DNA of 64,000 bases from CAIWHR01 sp963724975 (lineage in GTDB: Bacteria > Pseudomonadota > Gammaproteobacteria > Burkholderiales > Casimicrobiaceae): positions 1 through 64,000 of the forward strand of contig CAVRXB010000002.1 of NCBI GenBank assembly GCA_963724975.1, given 5' to 3'. This document shows, piece after piece, positions 45,091 through 54,731 of the stretch. The translations under genes were made by a program, and so were the position numbers. Within the stretch, counting starts at the first letter, position 1. The number at the start of each line of letters is the position of its first letter. The notes under the pieces are model-generated. The model was not told where the DNA came from and made no database searches. It saw only the letters and a list, made by a program, of their open reading frames with translations.

Positions 45091-45556
45091 GAAGCCTCCT
45101 GAGTGATGATGTGCTGCTGTGTGATTCAGCCCGCATTCATTCCCAATGGAATGTACGCAGGACCGCGGGGGCGGCCTCGATGGAACCGAAATTCGAAATC
45201 TCGTTCGGCCATCTCGAGCCCGTGCGAATGATCGAATTTCGATCCGCGGCGAGGTGTCAGCCGGCGCCGATTCTGGACTCGGATGCACGGCCTTTTCCGA
45301 CCGGTGTTTTACCTACGCGGGGGGCGTCGGAAAGGTCCTACGCTGCATCACGCCGTGAGCCGATATTCCCGGTTGTTTGCGAGCGACCATAGTGCGGCCG
45401 ACACATGGAGGGCGGGGTACGTTCGACAAAGGTGCAGGCGCGGCGTGCAACCGCGCAATCTCATGCGACCGCCATGAGGTAGCTGCTACGTGGCTGCTGC
45501 ATCTCTTCTGCATAAGGTAGCTCCGAGTCTTTTCAGCCGCCGAAAGGAAAAACAAC
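45091..45556. other. Divergent intergenic region with motif
   Basis: 466 bases between the PRC-barrel and DUF3309 genes. It contains a perfect GTAGGAC-N4-CCGAC motif on the minus strand (45326-45341). Short frames here lack ribosome sites or protein-like composition. Confidence 0.5.
45326..45341 (-). promoter_or_regulatory. GTAGGAC-N4-CCGAC intergenic motif
   Basis: Minus strand reads GTAGGACCTTTCCGAC, an exact copy of the motif also seen at 59944. It sits between divergent stress-type genes. Confidence 0.45.
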
Positions 45557-45715
45557 ATGTCAATCGGAACAATTCTCCTGATCGTGCTGGTCCTGATTTT
45601 GGTCGGTGCCCTGCCGTCATGGCCCTACAGCAGCGGTTGGGGCTACTACCCCAGCGGGATCGTCGGCGTTGTCGTCGTGATCCTGGTGGTGCTCCTGTTG
45701 ATGGGCCGTCTATAG
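45557..45715 (+). CDS. DUF3309 small membrane protein (second copy)
   Basis: 52 residues: MSIGTILLIVLVLILVGALP, then WPYSSGWGYYPSG and a second helix ending MGRL. Closely similar to the protein at 33808-33972. AAAGGAAA lies 9 bases before the ATG. Confidence 0.88.
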   Translation: MSIGTILLIVLVLILVGALPSWPYSSGWGYYPSGIVGVVVVILVVLLLMGRL

Positions 45716-45739
45716 CAAGCGACCGGCGCGCAAGCAGCG

Positions 45740-46609
45740 TCATTGCCGGCGTTCCAGAGGCTCCGTCACAGCGTTGTTGCCCACGGCCGTTTCCGCAGTC
45801 GGCCGCGAGGCCGCTGGCTGCGCGACAGGCTGCATCTTGGGCGGGGGCGCGGGATTCGCGGGTTCGGGTGAGCGCGCACCCAGCACCATTTCGCTGAGCC
45901 AGGTGACGAGCATCGTCGAATAGGCGCGCTGCCAAGCCTCGTTCGACAGCGCATGATCGGCGCCGGAAATCACGCGATAGGTCGTCGACTTCGCGCTGAT
46001 GAAAGCTTCGCGATAGTTGGCGACGACCTGATGCGGGACGAGCGAATCGTGTTCGGACTCGACGATCAGTACATCGCCTGTGAACGCGAGGCACGCGCGG
46101 AGCGCGCGGCTTTCGTCGGGGCGCACGGGTTGGCGCCGATAACCCTCAAGCCCCTGCTCCAGCTTCAATCGGCTCTTCGGCAACGCCCATTCCGAATCCT
46201 TGTAGATCGCCGGAGCGCGCAGCGCCAGCCACTTCACCGGACGAAGCGCAGTGAGGAGCGCCGCCAGATATCCGCCGTAGCTGCTGCCGACGACCGCGAT
46301 GGAATCGGAATCGACGCTGCTTTGAGCGGCGAGAAAGTCGTAGGCCGCGAGAATGTCGCGCATGCTCTCCTCGCGTGACACGATGTCGTAGAGCTTCTGC
46401 GTTTGCGCATGGCCGCGGAGGTCGAACGTGAGGCAGACGCAGCCGTGCGCGGCCAGTTCGCGGGCGCGACCGAGGTATTGGTTCTGGTCCGCACCCCAGC
46501 CGTGGACGAAGAGCACGCCCGGAATAAGCGTGCCAGGGGAAAGCAAGGTGCCGAGAATATGCTCGTTCTTCTCGACCCGGATGTAGACCGGTTCATCGCG
46601 CGTCGGCAT
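45740..46609 (-). CDS. Alpha/beta hydrolase
   Basis: 289 residues: oxyanion region VLFVHGWGADQNQYL, nucleophile Ser110 in GSSYGGY, acid in ESEHD and His in GADHAL. No signal peptide; Pro/Ala-rich tail after 255. Prolyl-oligopeptidase-like esterase or peptidase. Its start overlaps the DUF3182 gene by 17 bases, so they are coupled. Confidence 0.88.
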   Translation of the reverse strand: MPTRDEPVYIRVEKNEHILGTLLSPGTLIPGVLFVHGWGADQNQYLGRARELAAHGCVCLTFDLRGHAQTQKLYDIVSREESMRDILAAYDFLAAQSSVDSDSIAVVGSSYGGYLAALLTALRPVKWLALRAPAIYKDSEWALPKSRLKLEQGLEGYRRQPVRPDESRALRACLAFTGDVLIVESEHDSLVPHQVVANYREAFISAKSTTYRVISGADHALSNEAWQRAYSTMLVTWLSEMVLGARSPEPANPAPPPKMQPVAQPAASRPTAETAVGNNAVTEPLERRQ

Positions 46610-47739
46610 GCCGTTCGATCATCGTGTATTTCGTGAGCGGCCCGACATGCGGATCGACGCCGCGAAAATAGACGGCGGCACCTTCCGGCACGGAAGGGTT
46701 GTCGCCGTAGACTTCGATCGACACCGCGTCGACCGCCCGCAGCGATGGTTCAGCGCGAAACGCTTCCAGCGCCGCGATTTCGGCGCCGCTGGCACCGCCC
46801 AGTCGCCAAGAGGGCTCGAGCACGCCCGAGCGATGCCGGCCGTGCGCGTCCGTGCCCTGCGCGATGTCGTAATTGCGGCGCGAGGCAAAGAATCCATGGA
46901 AGCAGGCGTCGGCGGCATCGTCATAAACGCGCGCCTGCGCAATCGCGAGCTGCATGTCCGACGGCAAGGCAAGAGAGAGAAGCGCATCGAAATCGCCACG
47001 GACGAAACGCAGCCTGGAGCCGCCGTAGACGTCGACGCCGCTGTTGTTCTTCGTGAGCCGCTGCTCGCCGCAATAGGTCACCTCGAGGCCGGCCGCATCG
47101 ATATGGCCGACGCTCTTCGTTGCAACACCCGTCAGGTTCTGCTCGATAACGACGCCCGCACCGGTGATCTCGTTGCTGTCGATGCTCGCGATAATGGCCT
47201 CGAGCTCGGCGATGTCGTGTGCGACCCACTGGCCGAGTCCCGCGATGCCCGTCGCGAGCTTGACGCGGACCGCTCCTCGCTCGAGCAGAATGCGGCCTGC
47301 GCGGAGCGCGTCTTCGGTCCGAAACGCGCTGAAGCCGGGAAGCACCGAGCTCTCAACCAGCCGGGTAAACGCAGGCCGACCAGCCGTCGGGCGCTTCGGC
47401 CTCGTCGTCCACGAGAGGATGCGTGATGGTTTTGGTGGCGGCGAACGCTGTCGGCACGACGCCGCCGAACAAGTCGTGCGCATCGTCGATGCGCAGCTTA
47501 CCGGCATCGGCGCTTGTCAGCGTGTCGCTCGGAACGAAGTACGGCTGCCCCTCATATCGCGCGCCTGGCTTGTATTCTCCGGCGAATTCGAATCCGGCGA
47601 GCGAAGCAAGGCGACGGGCGATTTCCGTGCGCGTCGAAGCATCGTGGCCCTTCGGCGATCGGGACTCCCCCACGGTATAGGTGACGACGTCCCGGCCCCC
47701 CATCGACCCGCCACGCTGCGCGTTCCGTGTCGCCATCAT
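46593..47739 (-). pseudogene. DUF3182 protein, split by an apparent frameshift
   Basis: The first 120 codons (from ATG 47739) read as the N-terminal half of DUF3182, up to EAPDGWS, then hit a stop. The protein continues one frame over (FTRLVESSVLPGFSAFR onward) to the stop at 46593. The junction is near 47360-47375 and corresponds to one extra base or two missing. DUF3182 has an ATP-grasp-like character in other bacteria; the function is unknown. The downstream hydrolase overlaps its end, which supports an originally intact gene. Confidence 0.78.
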
Positions 47740-48041
47740 GGTCTTGTCTCCGATCGCAGCTCCGACGCAGAATCCCGCAATGGTGGCGCATGGATATAGG
47801 GCTGCCTACGCAGGGGAGGCGCTATTTCGTGTCATCCGTTTCCCGACGCGCGACTTTCTCGTTTGTAGGACTGATTCCGACAAGGTATTCCGAATTTCCG
47901 ACTTGAAGCCGACGAACGGTCTGCCTAGCCTATCGGGGCGGGCTCATTCGGCCTATTTGGACCCGTAGAATGGAAGGCTCCATCCCGCGAACGTATTTTT
48001 CAGCGGGGCACCTCTGGCGCCGATTCGGGAGTACTTGGTCC
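47740..48041. other. Divergent intergenic region with motif
   Basis: About 300 bases between the DUF3182 gene and a response regulator. It contains GTAGGAC-N5-CCGAC at 47875-47891. No gene is evident unless the response regulator uses the ATG at 47970. Confidence 0.5.
47875..47891 (+). promoter_or_regulatory. GTAGGAC-N5-CCGAC intergenic motif
   Basis: GTAGGAC, TGATT, CCGAC, 150 bases upstream of the receiver-only regulator start. The spacer is five bases here instead of four. Confidence 0.4.
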
Positions 48042-48443
48042 GTGTCCAACCGCTCGACGCAACGACGCACGATCCTCGTCGTCGACGATAACCGCGACGC
48101 CGCCGACACCACGGCTGTGCTCCTCGAAGAGATGGGTCTCGAAGCGTTGCCGGCGTACTCGGCGCGCGAGGGCCTCGACTACCTGGACGAGCGCGAGGAT
48201 GTTTGTCTGGTTATTTCCGACATTCGCATGCCCGGCGTCGACGGCTTCGATTTCGTCCGCGTGGTAAACCACCGTTTTCCGCAGATGCCCACATTGCTGA
48301 CAACCGGGCTTCCGATCACAGACGACGACGTCGTTCCTCGCGGCACGTCGATACTGCAAAAACCTTTCGCGATCGACGATTTGCGGCGCGCGATGTCCGA
48401 ACGACTGAACTTGAGTCCCACGGTGCGACCTGACGCCGATTGA
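48042..48443 (+). CDS. Receiver-only response regulator
   Basis: 133 residues from GTG 48042: acidic pair in VVDDN, phospho-acceptor Asp60 in ISDIRMPG, Thr in LLTTG, Lys107 in QKPF. There is no output domain, so it may act as a phosphate relay like CheY or Spo0F. GTG 48042 is preceded by GGGAG; ATG 47970 is an alternative without a ribosome site. Confidence 0.85.
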   Translation: MSNRSTQRRTILVVDDNRDAADTTAVLLEEMGLEALPAYSAREGLDYLDEREDVCLVISDIRMPGVDGFDFVRVVNHRFPQMPTLLTTGLPITDDDVVPRGTSILQKPFAIDDLRRAMSERLNLSPTVRPDAD

Positions 48444-48456
48444 TTTCGCGCGGAAA

Positions 48457-48474
48457 GGCGCCCATCCGGGCGCC
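48457..48474 (+). other. GC hairpin after the response regulator
   Basis: GGCGCCC (48457-48463) pairs with GGGCGCC (48468-48474) around ATCC. No T-run follows, so it is at most a weak terminator. Confidence 0.45.
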
Positions 48475-48665
48475 GCGTTGCTTCGCAGTCCAGCGACAGT
48501 GGACAGCCTCGTTTCGAAAGCGTAGTTTTGTAGGACTCGCGTCCACCGCCACGAGCGAGGCGCTGTAAGACACGTCTGACAGCTGTTTAGGCGATGCGCC
48601 TATGCGGGTTGTCCTCCGGTGTGCCTACGATGTGCACCATCGACTGACGCGACCGAAAGCACCCG

Positions 48666-49703
48666 ATGTTCGACGACGATCCTCTCGCCGACAATATTGT
48701 CACGCTGCCGTTTGTCGCCGCCCGGCGGGCGGCGTCATCGCCCGCACTTGGCCGGTTTGGCAGCCTTCTCGGCGGGTCCGCCGCGATGCAGGACGTATAC
48801 CTTCGCATCGCCCGCGTCGCGCCGACGATGGCCACGGTTTTCATTACGGGTGAATCGGGAAGCGGCAAGGAACTGGTCGCAACCACGATCCACGAAGGCA
48901 GCGACGGTAGGTCGAACCCTTTCCTGGCAGTGAACTGTGGCGCCATTCCAGGCAACCTCGTCGAGGCGGAGCTCTTCGGCTATGAAAAGGGCGCGTTTAC
49001 GGACGCTATTCGCATGCACCGTGGGTGCTTCGAACGCGCCGCCGGCGGAACGCTGTTTCTCGATGAAATCAGCGAAATGCCACCCGACATGCAAGTCCGG
49101 CTGCTTCGCGTCCTGGAAACAGGGCGCTATACGCGTGTCGGCGGTGAGCAGGAGTTGCGAGCGAAGGTACGGGTGATCGCCGCGACCAATCGCGACCCGG
49201 GGGACGCTGTGCGCGAGGGACAGCTGCGCGAGGATCTCATGTATCGACTCGCGGTGTTTCCCATCGTCGTGCCGCCCTTGCGCGAACGAGATGGTGACGC
49301 CGAGCTGCTGGCCGAGCATTTCCTGCGCGAGTTGAACGAAACGGAGGGCACGCACAAGACGTTTTCGCGGGCTGCGATTGCCGTGATCCGGTCTCATCGC
49401 TGGCCCGGGAACGTGCGCGAACTGAAGAACGCGGTGCAGCGCGCGTTCATCCTGTCCGACACCGTGGTCGAGCTCGATCCCGCCAGCCTCGTGAGTGTTA
49501 CCCCGGAGGACCGTTGCTTGCGCGTTCCGCTAGGTAGGCCGCTGGCCGAAATCGAGAAGCAGGTCATTGGCTCGACCCTCGATATGTGCGAAGGCAACAA
49601 GCGGCGCTGCGCCGAGCTGCTCGGCGTCAGCTTGAAGACTCTGTACAACCGGCTGGCCGAATATCAATCAACTGCCGCCACCGCAACGTCGGCGACGATC
49701 TAG
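48666..49703 (+). CDS. Sigma-54-dependent activator without receiver domain
   Basis: 345 residues. A short N-terminal segment (1-35), an AAA+ domain with Walker A GESGSGKE (62-69), the sigma-54 loop GAFTDA (109-114) instead of GAFTGA, Walker B GGTLFLDEI, and WPGNVRELKN. A Fis-type HTH ends the protein (KRRCAELLGVSLKTLYNRL). It lacks a receiver, so control must come from another protein or from expression. A good -24/-12 promoter lies upstream of csbD at 54940. Confidence 0.92.
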   Translation: MFDDDPLADNIVTLPFVAARRAASSPALGRFGSLLGGSAAMQDVYLRIARVAPTMATVFITGESGSGKELVATTIHEGSDGRSNPFLAVNCGAIPGNLVEAELFGYEKGAFTDAIRMHRGCFERAAGGTLFLDEISEMPPDMQVRLLRVLETGRYTRVGGEQELRAKVRVIAATNRDPGDAVREGQLREDLMYRLAVFPIVVPPLRERDGDAELLAEHFLRELNETEGTHKTFSRAAIAVIRSHRWPGNVRELKNAVQRAFILSDTVVELDPASLVSVTPEDRCLRVPLGRPLAEIEKQVIGSTLDMCEGNKRRCAELLGVSLKTLYNRLAEYQSTAATATSATI

Positions 49704-49746
49704 GCCGGGTCACCCCTCAATCTTCGCGCGACATGCGCCATACACC

Positions 49747-50379
49747 ATGATTCGAATCCTGATCGCAGATGACCACGCAATCGTTCGCGCGGGACTCCGG
49801 CAATTCATCGCGGACCAGTCTGACATGGAGGTCGCCGGCGAGGCTGCCACCGGCAACGAAACGATCTCCCTCGTGCGCGCATCCGAGTACGACGTAGTGC
49901 TGCTCGACATCTCGATGCCGGACAAGAATGGCATCGACACTCTGAAGACGCTGAAGCATGTCCGGCCGGAGCTCCCGGTGCTCATGCTGTCCGGATATTC
50001 CGAGGATCAATACGCCGTGAACCTGCTGCGGGCGGGCGCTGCCGGGTATCTCAACAAGGAAGCGGCATCGACGCAGCTGGTCGGCGCCATCCGGACAGTG
50101 GTCCACGGCCGGAAATTCGTCAGCCCGGCGCTGGCGCAGATCCTGGCCGATGGCGTCAGTGGAGACTCCGACCGGCCGTTACATGGAGAGCTTTCGCAAC
50201 GGGAGTTCCAGATCTTCTGCAAGCTCGCGGCCGGTGCGGCCGTGTCGAAGATCGCCGACGAGCTGCACTTGTCGGTAAAGACGATCAGCACCTACCGGAC
50301 TCGGGTTCTTGAAAAGATGGGAATGAAATCCAACGCCGATCTTACGTACTACGCGATCAAAAATGGCTTGATCAATTGA
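49747..50379 (+). CDS. NarL/FixJ-type response regulator
   Basis: 210 residues: receiver with Asp54 (LLDISMP) and Lys104, then a LuxR-type HTH (about 145-205, SQREFQIFCKLAAG and VKTISTYRTRVLEKMG). It binds DNA when phosphorylated. No kinase is adjacent; the CHASE3 kinase at 57614 has the HisKA_3 type that normally partners this family. Confidence 0.93.
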   Translation: MIRILIADDHAIVRAGLRQFIADQSDMEVAGEAATGNETISLVRASEYDVVLLDISMPDKNGIDTLKTLKHVRPELPVLMLSGYSEDQYAVNLLRAGAAGYLNKEAASTQLVGAIRTVVHGRKFVSPALAQILADGVSGDSDRPLHGELSQREFQIFCKLAAGAAVSKIADELHLSVKTISTYRTRVLEKMGMKSNADLTYYAIKNGLIN

Positions 50380-50518
50380 TTGTGCAATACAGCAATCGGA
50401 GAGTCGCTCGCCCCCTGTATTGTCGGACAAACGCCGACAGCCGCCTCCGTGGGTCCCTGATATCGTCCTCAGCCGGTTCACGTGCAACCTGCGTATGCGC
50501 TTCTCACCTGGACTGCGC

Positions 50519-50926
50519 ATGAATCTGACTGTGGACGAATCGAAACTCCGCGTGGTAATCGTCGAGGATTCGGCAATCATTCGCGCGCGCCTCGCGGAAT
50601 CCCTGTCGGAGATCCGCAACCTGACTATCGTCGGCCAGGCCGACACCGAGTCCGAAGCGCTACAGCTGCTGAGCGGCGGGGGATGGGACGCGGTCGTTCT
50701 CGACCTGCAACTCAAGCAGGGCACGGGCCTTGGTGTTTTGAAGAAGCTGCGCGACGAAGGGCGTCCGACGCACTCCAAAGTGATCGTGTTCACCAACTAC
50801 GCATTTCCGCAGTACCGCGACCGCAGCCTCTCGTCTGGCGCGGATTACTTTTTCGACAAAGCGCGCGAGTTCCATCGGGTACGGGACGTCCTGGCGGATC
50901 TCGCCTCCGGCGACCTCCCGCACTGA
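50519..50926 (+). CDS. Receiver-only response regulator
   Basis: 135 residues from ATG 50519: VVIVEDS, phospho-acceptor Asp62 in VVLDLQLKQG, FTN, and Lys114 in FDKA. No output domain. In-frame ATG 50495 and one further upstream are alternatives. It abuts the AI-2E-family transporter gene with a 1-base gap. Confidence 0.85.
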   Translation: MNLTVDESKLRVVIVEDSAIIRARLAESLSEIRNLTIVGQADTESEALQLLSGGGWDAVVLDLQLKQGTGLGVLKKLRDEGRPTHSKVIVFTNYAFPQYRDRSLSSGADYFFDKAREFHRVRDVLADLASGDLPH

Positions 50927-50927
50927 C

Positions 50928-52118
50928 GTGCACCCCGTGCGCAAGCACAAGCCTCTGGCTGACACGCCTGCGGACGATCCTTCGTATCCGTCGCGAGCCC
51001 CCGCCCTCGTTCGTCCGCACGACGCAACCCCTGCCGCGCCAAGCGACTTCACCCGAACCGAAAACGCGCTGATCGTCATTGCGGCGGTTGCGACGATCGC
51101 GGCGATGAAGGTAGCGGAACCGTTTCTCGTGCCCCTCGTCACGGGCATCCTTCTGAGCTACACCCTTCGTCCGCTGGTCTCGATGCTCGAGCGGGCGCAT
51201 ATCCCGCGCTTTCCGGCGGCCGTGCTGGTCGTTTCCGTGCTCGTCGCCCTAGTCGCTGCAACGATCTACGTTGCGCGCGACGACCTGAACGATTGGGTCG
51301 CCGAGCTTCCTGCCGCGGCCCGCAAGCTGCGACATGCCGTTGCCGACTCCGCTCGCCTATCGCCGGGACCGATGACGCATATGAAGGCGGCGGCGGCGGA
51401 GCTCGACAAGGCGGCCGCCGAAGCATCCGGAAAACCTGCGCCGCCCCCCGCAGCCCCCGTCGGCGTCCAAGCTCAATTCCAGGAATTCCTGACGGTGCAA
51501 TCGGGCAAGGCGCTCTCTGTGCTCGCCGAGATTTCCGTTGCCATGCTGCTCGCGCTCTTTCTGCTCGCGGCCGGCGACACGTTCCGCCGCAAGGTGGCGA
51601 AGATCGCCGGAGCATCGCTGGCTCGGCGGCGGGTGACGGTCGAAGTCCTGGACGAGATCGACGGCCAGATTCAGGTCTACATGATGACCTTGCTGCTTAC
51701 CAACGTCCTGATCGCACTTTCGACGTGGGCGGCGCTGTACGCCCTCGGTCTTTCCGACCCGGGAATGTGGGGCGCGATGATAGGGATCGTTCACATCATC
51801 CCGTATGTGGGAACCATCGTCTCCACGCTCGCAGTGGGCGTCGCGATGTTTGTCCAGACAGGCAGCCTGGGGGACGGGCTGATCGCGGGAAGCGTCGTCC
51901 TGGCGATTGCGTCGACGATTGGCATGGGGCTCGCATCATGGATGCAGGGCCGCGCTACGCACATCAATCCGGTCGCTGTCCTCGTCGGCGTGCTGTTCTT
52001 CGGCTGGCTCTGGGGCGGATGGGGACTGCTGCTTGGCGTTCCGATTCTCGCGGTCGTCAAGAGCATCGCCGACCGCATCGAGGCGCTCCATCCGATCAGC
52101 GAACTGCTGCGAAGCTAA
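50928..52118 (+). CDS. AI-2E/PerM-family membrane transporter
   Basis: 396 residues starting at GTG 50928. A polar leader of about 45 residues, then the AI-2E/PerM/YtrI pattern: helices at 48-70 and 80-105, a soluble insertion, then four or five helices with IPYVGTIVSTL and GWLWGGWGLLLGVPIL. The family exports small molecules, including quorum signals or ions in some members. The substrate is unknown here. Confidence 0.9.
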   Translation: MHPVRKHKPLADTPADDPSYPSRAPALVRPHDATPAAPSDFTRTENALIVIAAVATIAAMKVAEPFLVPLVTGILLSYTLRPLVSMLERAHIPRFPAAVLVVSVLVALVAATIYVARDDLNDWVAELPAAARKLRHAVADSARLSPGPMTHMKAAAAELDKAAAEASGKPAPPPAAPVGVQAQFQEFLTVQSGKALSVLAEISVAMLLALFLLAAGDTFRRKVAKIAGASLARRRVTVEVLDEIDGQIQVYMMTLLLTNVLIALSTWAALYALGLSDPGMWGAMIGIVHIIPYVGTIVSTLAVGVAMFVQTGSLGDGLIAGSVVLAIASTIGMGLASWMQGRATHINPVAVLVGVLFFGWLWGGWGLLLGVPILAVVKSIADRIEALHPISELLRS

Positions 52119-52289
52119 AGCGGCGCGTTCGCGGGTCGAGGTCGGTGCTTCAAGCGCGGACCCGCGCCTCCTACAACTTCATAAGACGGACGCCGATGGT
52201 GCGCGCGTGCGCATCAGCGCACATTCATGTTCGAAGACGCGCCAGCGTCTCGTTCGTTGAATTCCACCCCATCTCCGAAAGGAAACATT

Positions 52290-52652
52290 ATGGATCGAAC
52301 CACGGCATTTGGTGGCAGCACGACCTACGGCGGAAATTCGAATCCGGCGTCGCCCGCGGGCGCGAACGTCGAAGGCGCACTGCAATCCGCCCACAAGACG
52401 GTCGACACCGTCGCAGACAAGGCAACTGAGCAAGTCGGCCGAATGAGCGATACGGCGCATCGCGCCGTCAACAGCGCGACCGACGCCGCAACGGCGGCCA
52501 CCGAATGGGCATCGAAGCTTCCGGACCAGGCGAAGGAGATCCAGGCGAAGGTCACCGACGCCGCCTGCGCATCGATACGGGCCCGGCCGTTGACGACCGT
52601 CGCCGGCGCACTCGTGCTCGGCTACCTGATCGGACGCCTCGCGCGCATTTGA
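52290..52652 (+). CDS. DUF883/ElaB-like membrane-anchored protein
   Basis: 120 residues: Gly/Ser-rich leader, a long amphipathic helix (about 28-85, HKTVDTVADKATEQVGRM), then RARPLTTVAGALVLGYLIG, a C-terminal anchor of the ElaB/YqjD/DUF883 kind that tethers ribosomes in stationary phase in E. coli. ATG 52290 has GAAAGGA upstream. Confidence 0.82.
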   Translation: MDRTTAFGGSTTYGGNSNPASPAGANVEGALQSAHKTVDTVADKATEQVGRMSDTAHRAVNSATDAATAATEWASKLPDQAKEIQAKVTDAACASIRARPLTTVAGALVLGYLIGRLARI

Positions 52653-52691
52653 GCAAGCCAGATAGTCAACCTTCGACGGAGAGAATATCCA

Positions 52692-53249
52692 ATGCCTCGA
52701 CGCACCCCATCGACCCGGCGGACGAAGAGCACGAACATACTCGAGCTCCTTAAGGCCGACCATGCGACAGCCAAGAAGTTGTTCAAGCAGTTCGAGAAAT
52801 TCAAGAAGACCGAGGACGCGGAGGGCATGCTCGAAGCCGCGCGGGCGGTATGCAGCGCGCTGCGTGTTCATGCACAAGCCGAAGAGGAGATCTTCTACTC
52901 ATCTCTACGCGAAGCAGGCGGTGCCGACGACGCGCTCGATGAAGCCAACGTGGAGCACAGCCATCTGAAGGAGCTCGTGAGCCAGCTCGACGCAACCGAG
53001 CCTGCCGACGATTTGTTCGCGGCGCGCATCAAGGTACTGTCGGAATACGTCCAGCATCACGTCGACGAAGAGGAGAGCACGATATTCTCGAAGGCGCGCA
53101 AAGCGGGGCTCGATCTCGAGGCGATGGGTGAGCAGTTCGCCGGGCGCAAGAGCGAGCTCGAGGCGGGCCAGCCCCCCGTCGACATGCAGCTGCTCGCCGC
53201 ACGTTCACGTTCGGCGCCCAGGCGAAACGGCCAACGCGCGATGCGATAA
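52692..53249 (+). CDS. Hemerythrin HHE-domain protein
   Basis: 185 residues: four-helix HHE domain with His24, His60 and Glu64 (HAQAEEE), His89/His91 (EHSHLKEL), His122/123 and Glu126-128 (HHVDEEES), a full diiron ligand set. C-terminal tail is basic. It may bind oxygen or NO, or guard iron. It starts 39 bases after the DUF883-like gene; a strong terminator follows. Confidence 0.92.
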   Translation: MPRRTPSTRRTKSTNILELLKADHATAKKLFKQFEKFKKTEDAEGMLEAARAVCSALRVHAQAEEEIFYSSLREAGGADDALDEANVEHSHLKELVSQLDATEPADDLFAARIKVLSEYVQHHVDEEESTIFSKARKAGLDLEAMGEQFAGRKSELEAGQPPVDMQLLAARSRSAPRRNGQRAMR

Positions 53250-53276
53250 GGGGACGGCTGCGTTTGGTATGTATCA

Positions 53277-53310
53277 ATGCCGGCGGCGCAATGTGTCGCC
53301 GGCATTTTTT
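53277..53310 (+). terminator. Rho-independent terminator after hemerythrin
   Basis: ATGCCGGCG (53277-53285) pairs perfectly with CGCCGGCAT (53297-53305) and is followed by TTTTTT. Confidence 0.92.
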
Positions 53311-53425
53311 CATTGGCGTTAGGCGAGATGCTGCCTTCGCCTGTGTTCTTTTAGCGATTGCTGCCCGACGCTGCCTTCGTGCGGCCGCTCGCGCCGCGGA
53401 CGCTTCTGGCGATGCACGCCGGCGA

Positions 53426-53590
53426 TCACCGCGTTTCGCGCGAAGCGAGCAGGGCTGGCAGCGGCTCGGTCGGCGGAGGCTTCGGCTCCGGATCCGCGCG
53501 CGGTGTGCGCGAAGCGCCCGTGCGCCAGCGGCCGTCGAGAACGATCGAAAGGGTCCACACGAGAGCAAATGCAATCCACAGCCATTTCAT
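53426..53590 (-). CDS. Small single-helix membrane protein
   Basis: 54 residues: MKWLWIAFALVWTLSIVL, then a Pro/Arg-rich tail. GGAAAG lies 6 bases before ATG 53590. The helix-plus-Pro tail layout is protein-like, but no family is recognised. Confidence 0.5.
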   Translation of the reverse strand: MKWLWIAFALVWTLSIVLDGRWRTGASRTPRADPEPKPPPTEPLPALLASRETR

Positions 53591-53735
53591 AGGCTTCTTT
53601 CCGGCGCGTTGCTAGAGGGTCCTGTTTGCCACTCATTCTTCACGCGAGAGGGCGGAAATGCATTGCGCGTGAGCCGCGATCTCCTGTCAGCCGCGGCCTA
53701 TCGCCGCGTAGGGAACGTCCGTCATGTTGAGAGCG

Positions 53736-54731
53736 TCATTTTCGTTGCCCTTCCTCGTTCAGCGTCGCAATGAGCTTGGCGTCGCGGAGGAACTCGGCTT
53801 CGAGAAACGCGACGGTGCCGCGTCCGCTCAGTCCCATGAACGTCAACCCTGCCGCCCGCAGCCGGTCGGCCTGCCGAGGATCGCTCACGAAAACGCCGAT
53901 TGCGGCGGCGAGCCGATTGTAGGCCGGGGCGTCCAAGCCCTTGGGTGCGACCAGTCCAATCCACACGACAAACGACCGTCCCCACAACTCGCCGAATGAG
54001 GGCACTGCCGGCAACGACGCGAGACGAGCACTGGAGGTCACCGCAAGAACTCGATAAAGCGGCCGCGGACCCTGGATGACCACATTGGGCCCGCCCTCGA
54101 AGAGCATGTCGATCTTGCCTTCCGCAAGGAGCGCGTATCGCTCCTCGTTCGAATCCACGGCACGATGGACGAGCCTTGCACCCTGCTCCAGGCGCAAGTA
54201 GGCCCCCGCGAGATGGCCGGCGGAGCCTGATCCGAGACTCGCGTAGACCCAGGGCAACGGCGTCTCGCGCGCCGCCTTGAGCCAGCCTTCGATGTTCTGA
54301 TACGGCGATCTCGCCGAGATGACCAGGGCGTTTGGAAACGTCCCGAGAATGGTCAGCCACTGAAAATCATCAACGGGATTGAAATTTGCGCTCCGCGAAA
54401 GAAGCTTCCCGCCAATGATCGCGGAGCTGATCGCGACACCAAGGACCGTCCCGTCCTTGGCGCCGGCCGCGATCGCATTGGTTCCGGCAACGCCGGCATC
54501 GCCGGCAATGTTCTCGATTTTGACCGGTGCCTCGAGGATCTCCGCCAGCCCTTCGGCGACGATGCGTCCCAGCCGGTCGGCCGATGCTCCGGCCCCGCGA
54601 GGAACGACAAGCGTCAGAGCCGGCTTTGCTTGCTGCGGACGGACACTGCCCCAGCCGATCGCCAGCAGGCCCCCAATGCCCGCCACGACCCGCCTCCGAA
54701 TGCGCTGATGCGCACGTTCTGCGCGCATCAC
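53736..54731 (-). CDS. TctC/Bug-like solute receptor (divergent member)
   Basis: 331 residues with an N-terminal signal (RRRVVAGIGGLLAIGWGSV). Bug-fold text is visible: PRGAGASADRLGRIVAEGL, VKIENIAGDAGVAG, ASLGSGSAGHLAGAYL and LPAVPSFGEL. It is more divergent than the protein at 3978. No partner transporter genes adjoin it. A GTAGGAG-N4-CCGAC motif lies about 100 bases upstream on the same strand. Confidence 0.85.
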   Translation of the reverse strand: MMRAERAHQRIRRRVVAGIGGLLAIGWGSVRPQQAKPALTLVVPRGAGASADRLGRIVAEGLAEILEAPVKIENIAGDAGVAGTNAIAAGAKDGTVLGVAISSAIIGGKLLSRSANFNPVDDFQWLTILGTFPNALVISARSPYQNIEGWLKAARETPLPWVYASLGSGSAGHLAGAYLRLEQGARLVHRAVDSNEERYALLAEGKIDMLFEGGPNVVIQGPRPLYRVLAVTSSARLASLPAVPSFGELWGRSFVVWIGLVAPKGLDAPAYNRLAAAIGVFVSDPRQADRLRAAGLTFMGLSGRGTVAFLEAEFLRDAKLIATLNEEGQRK

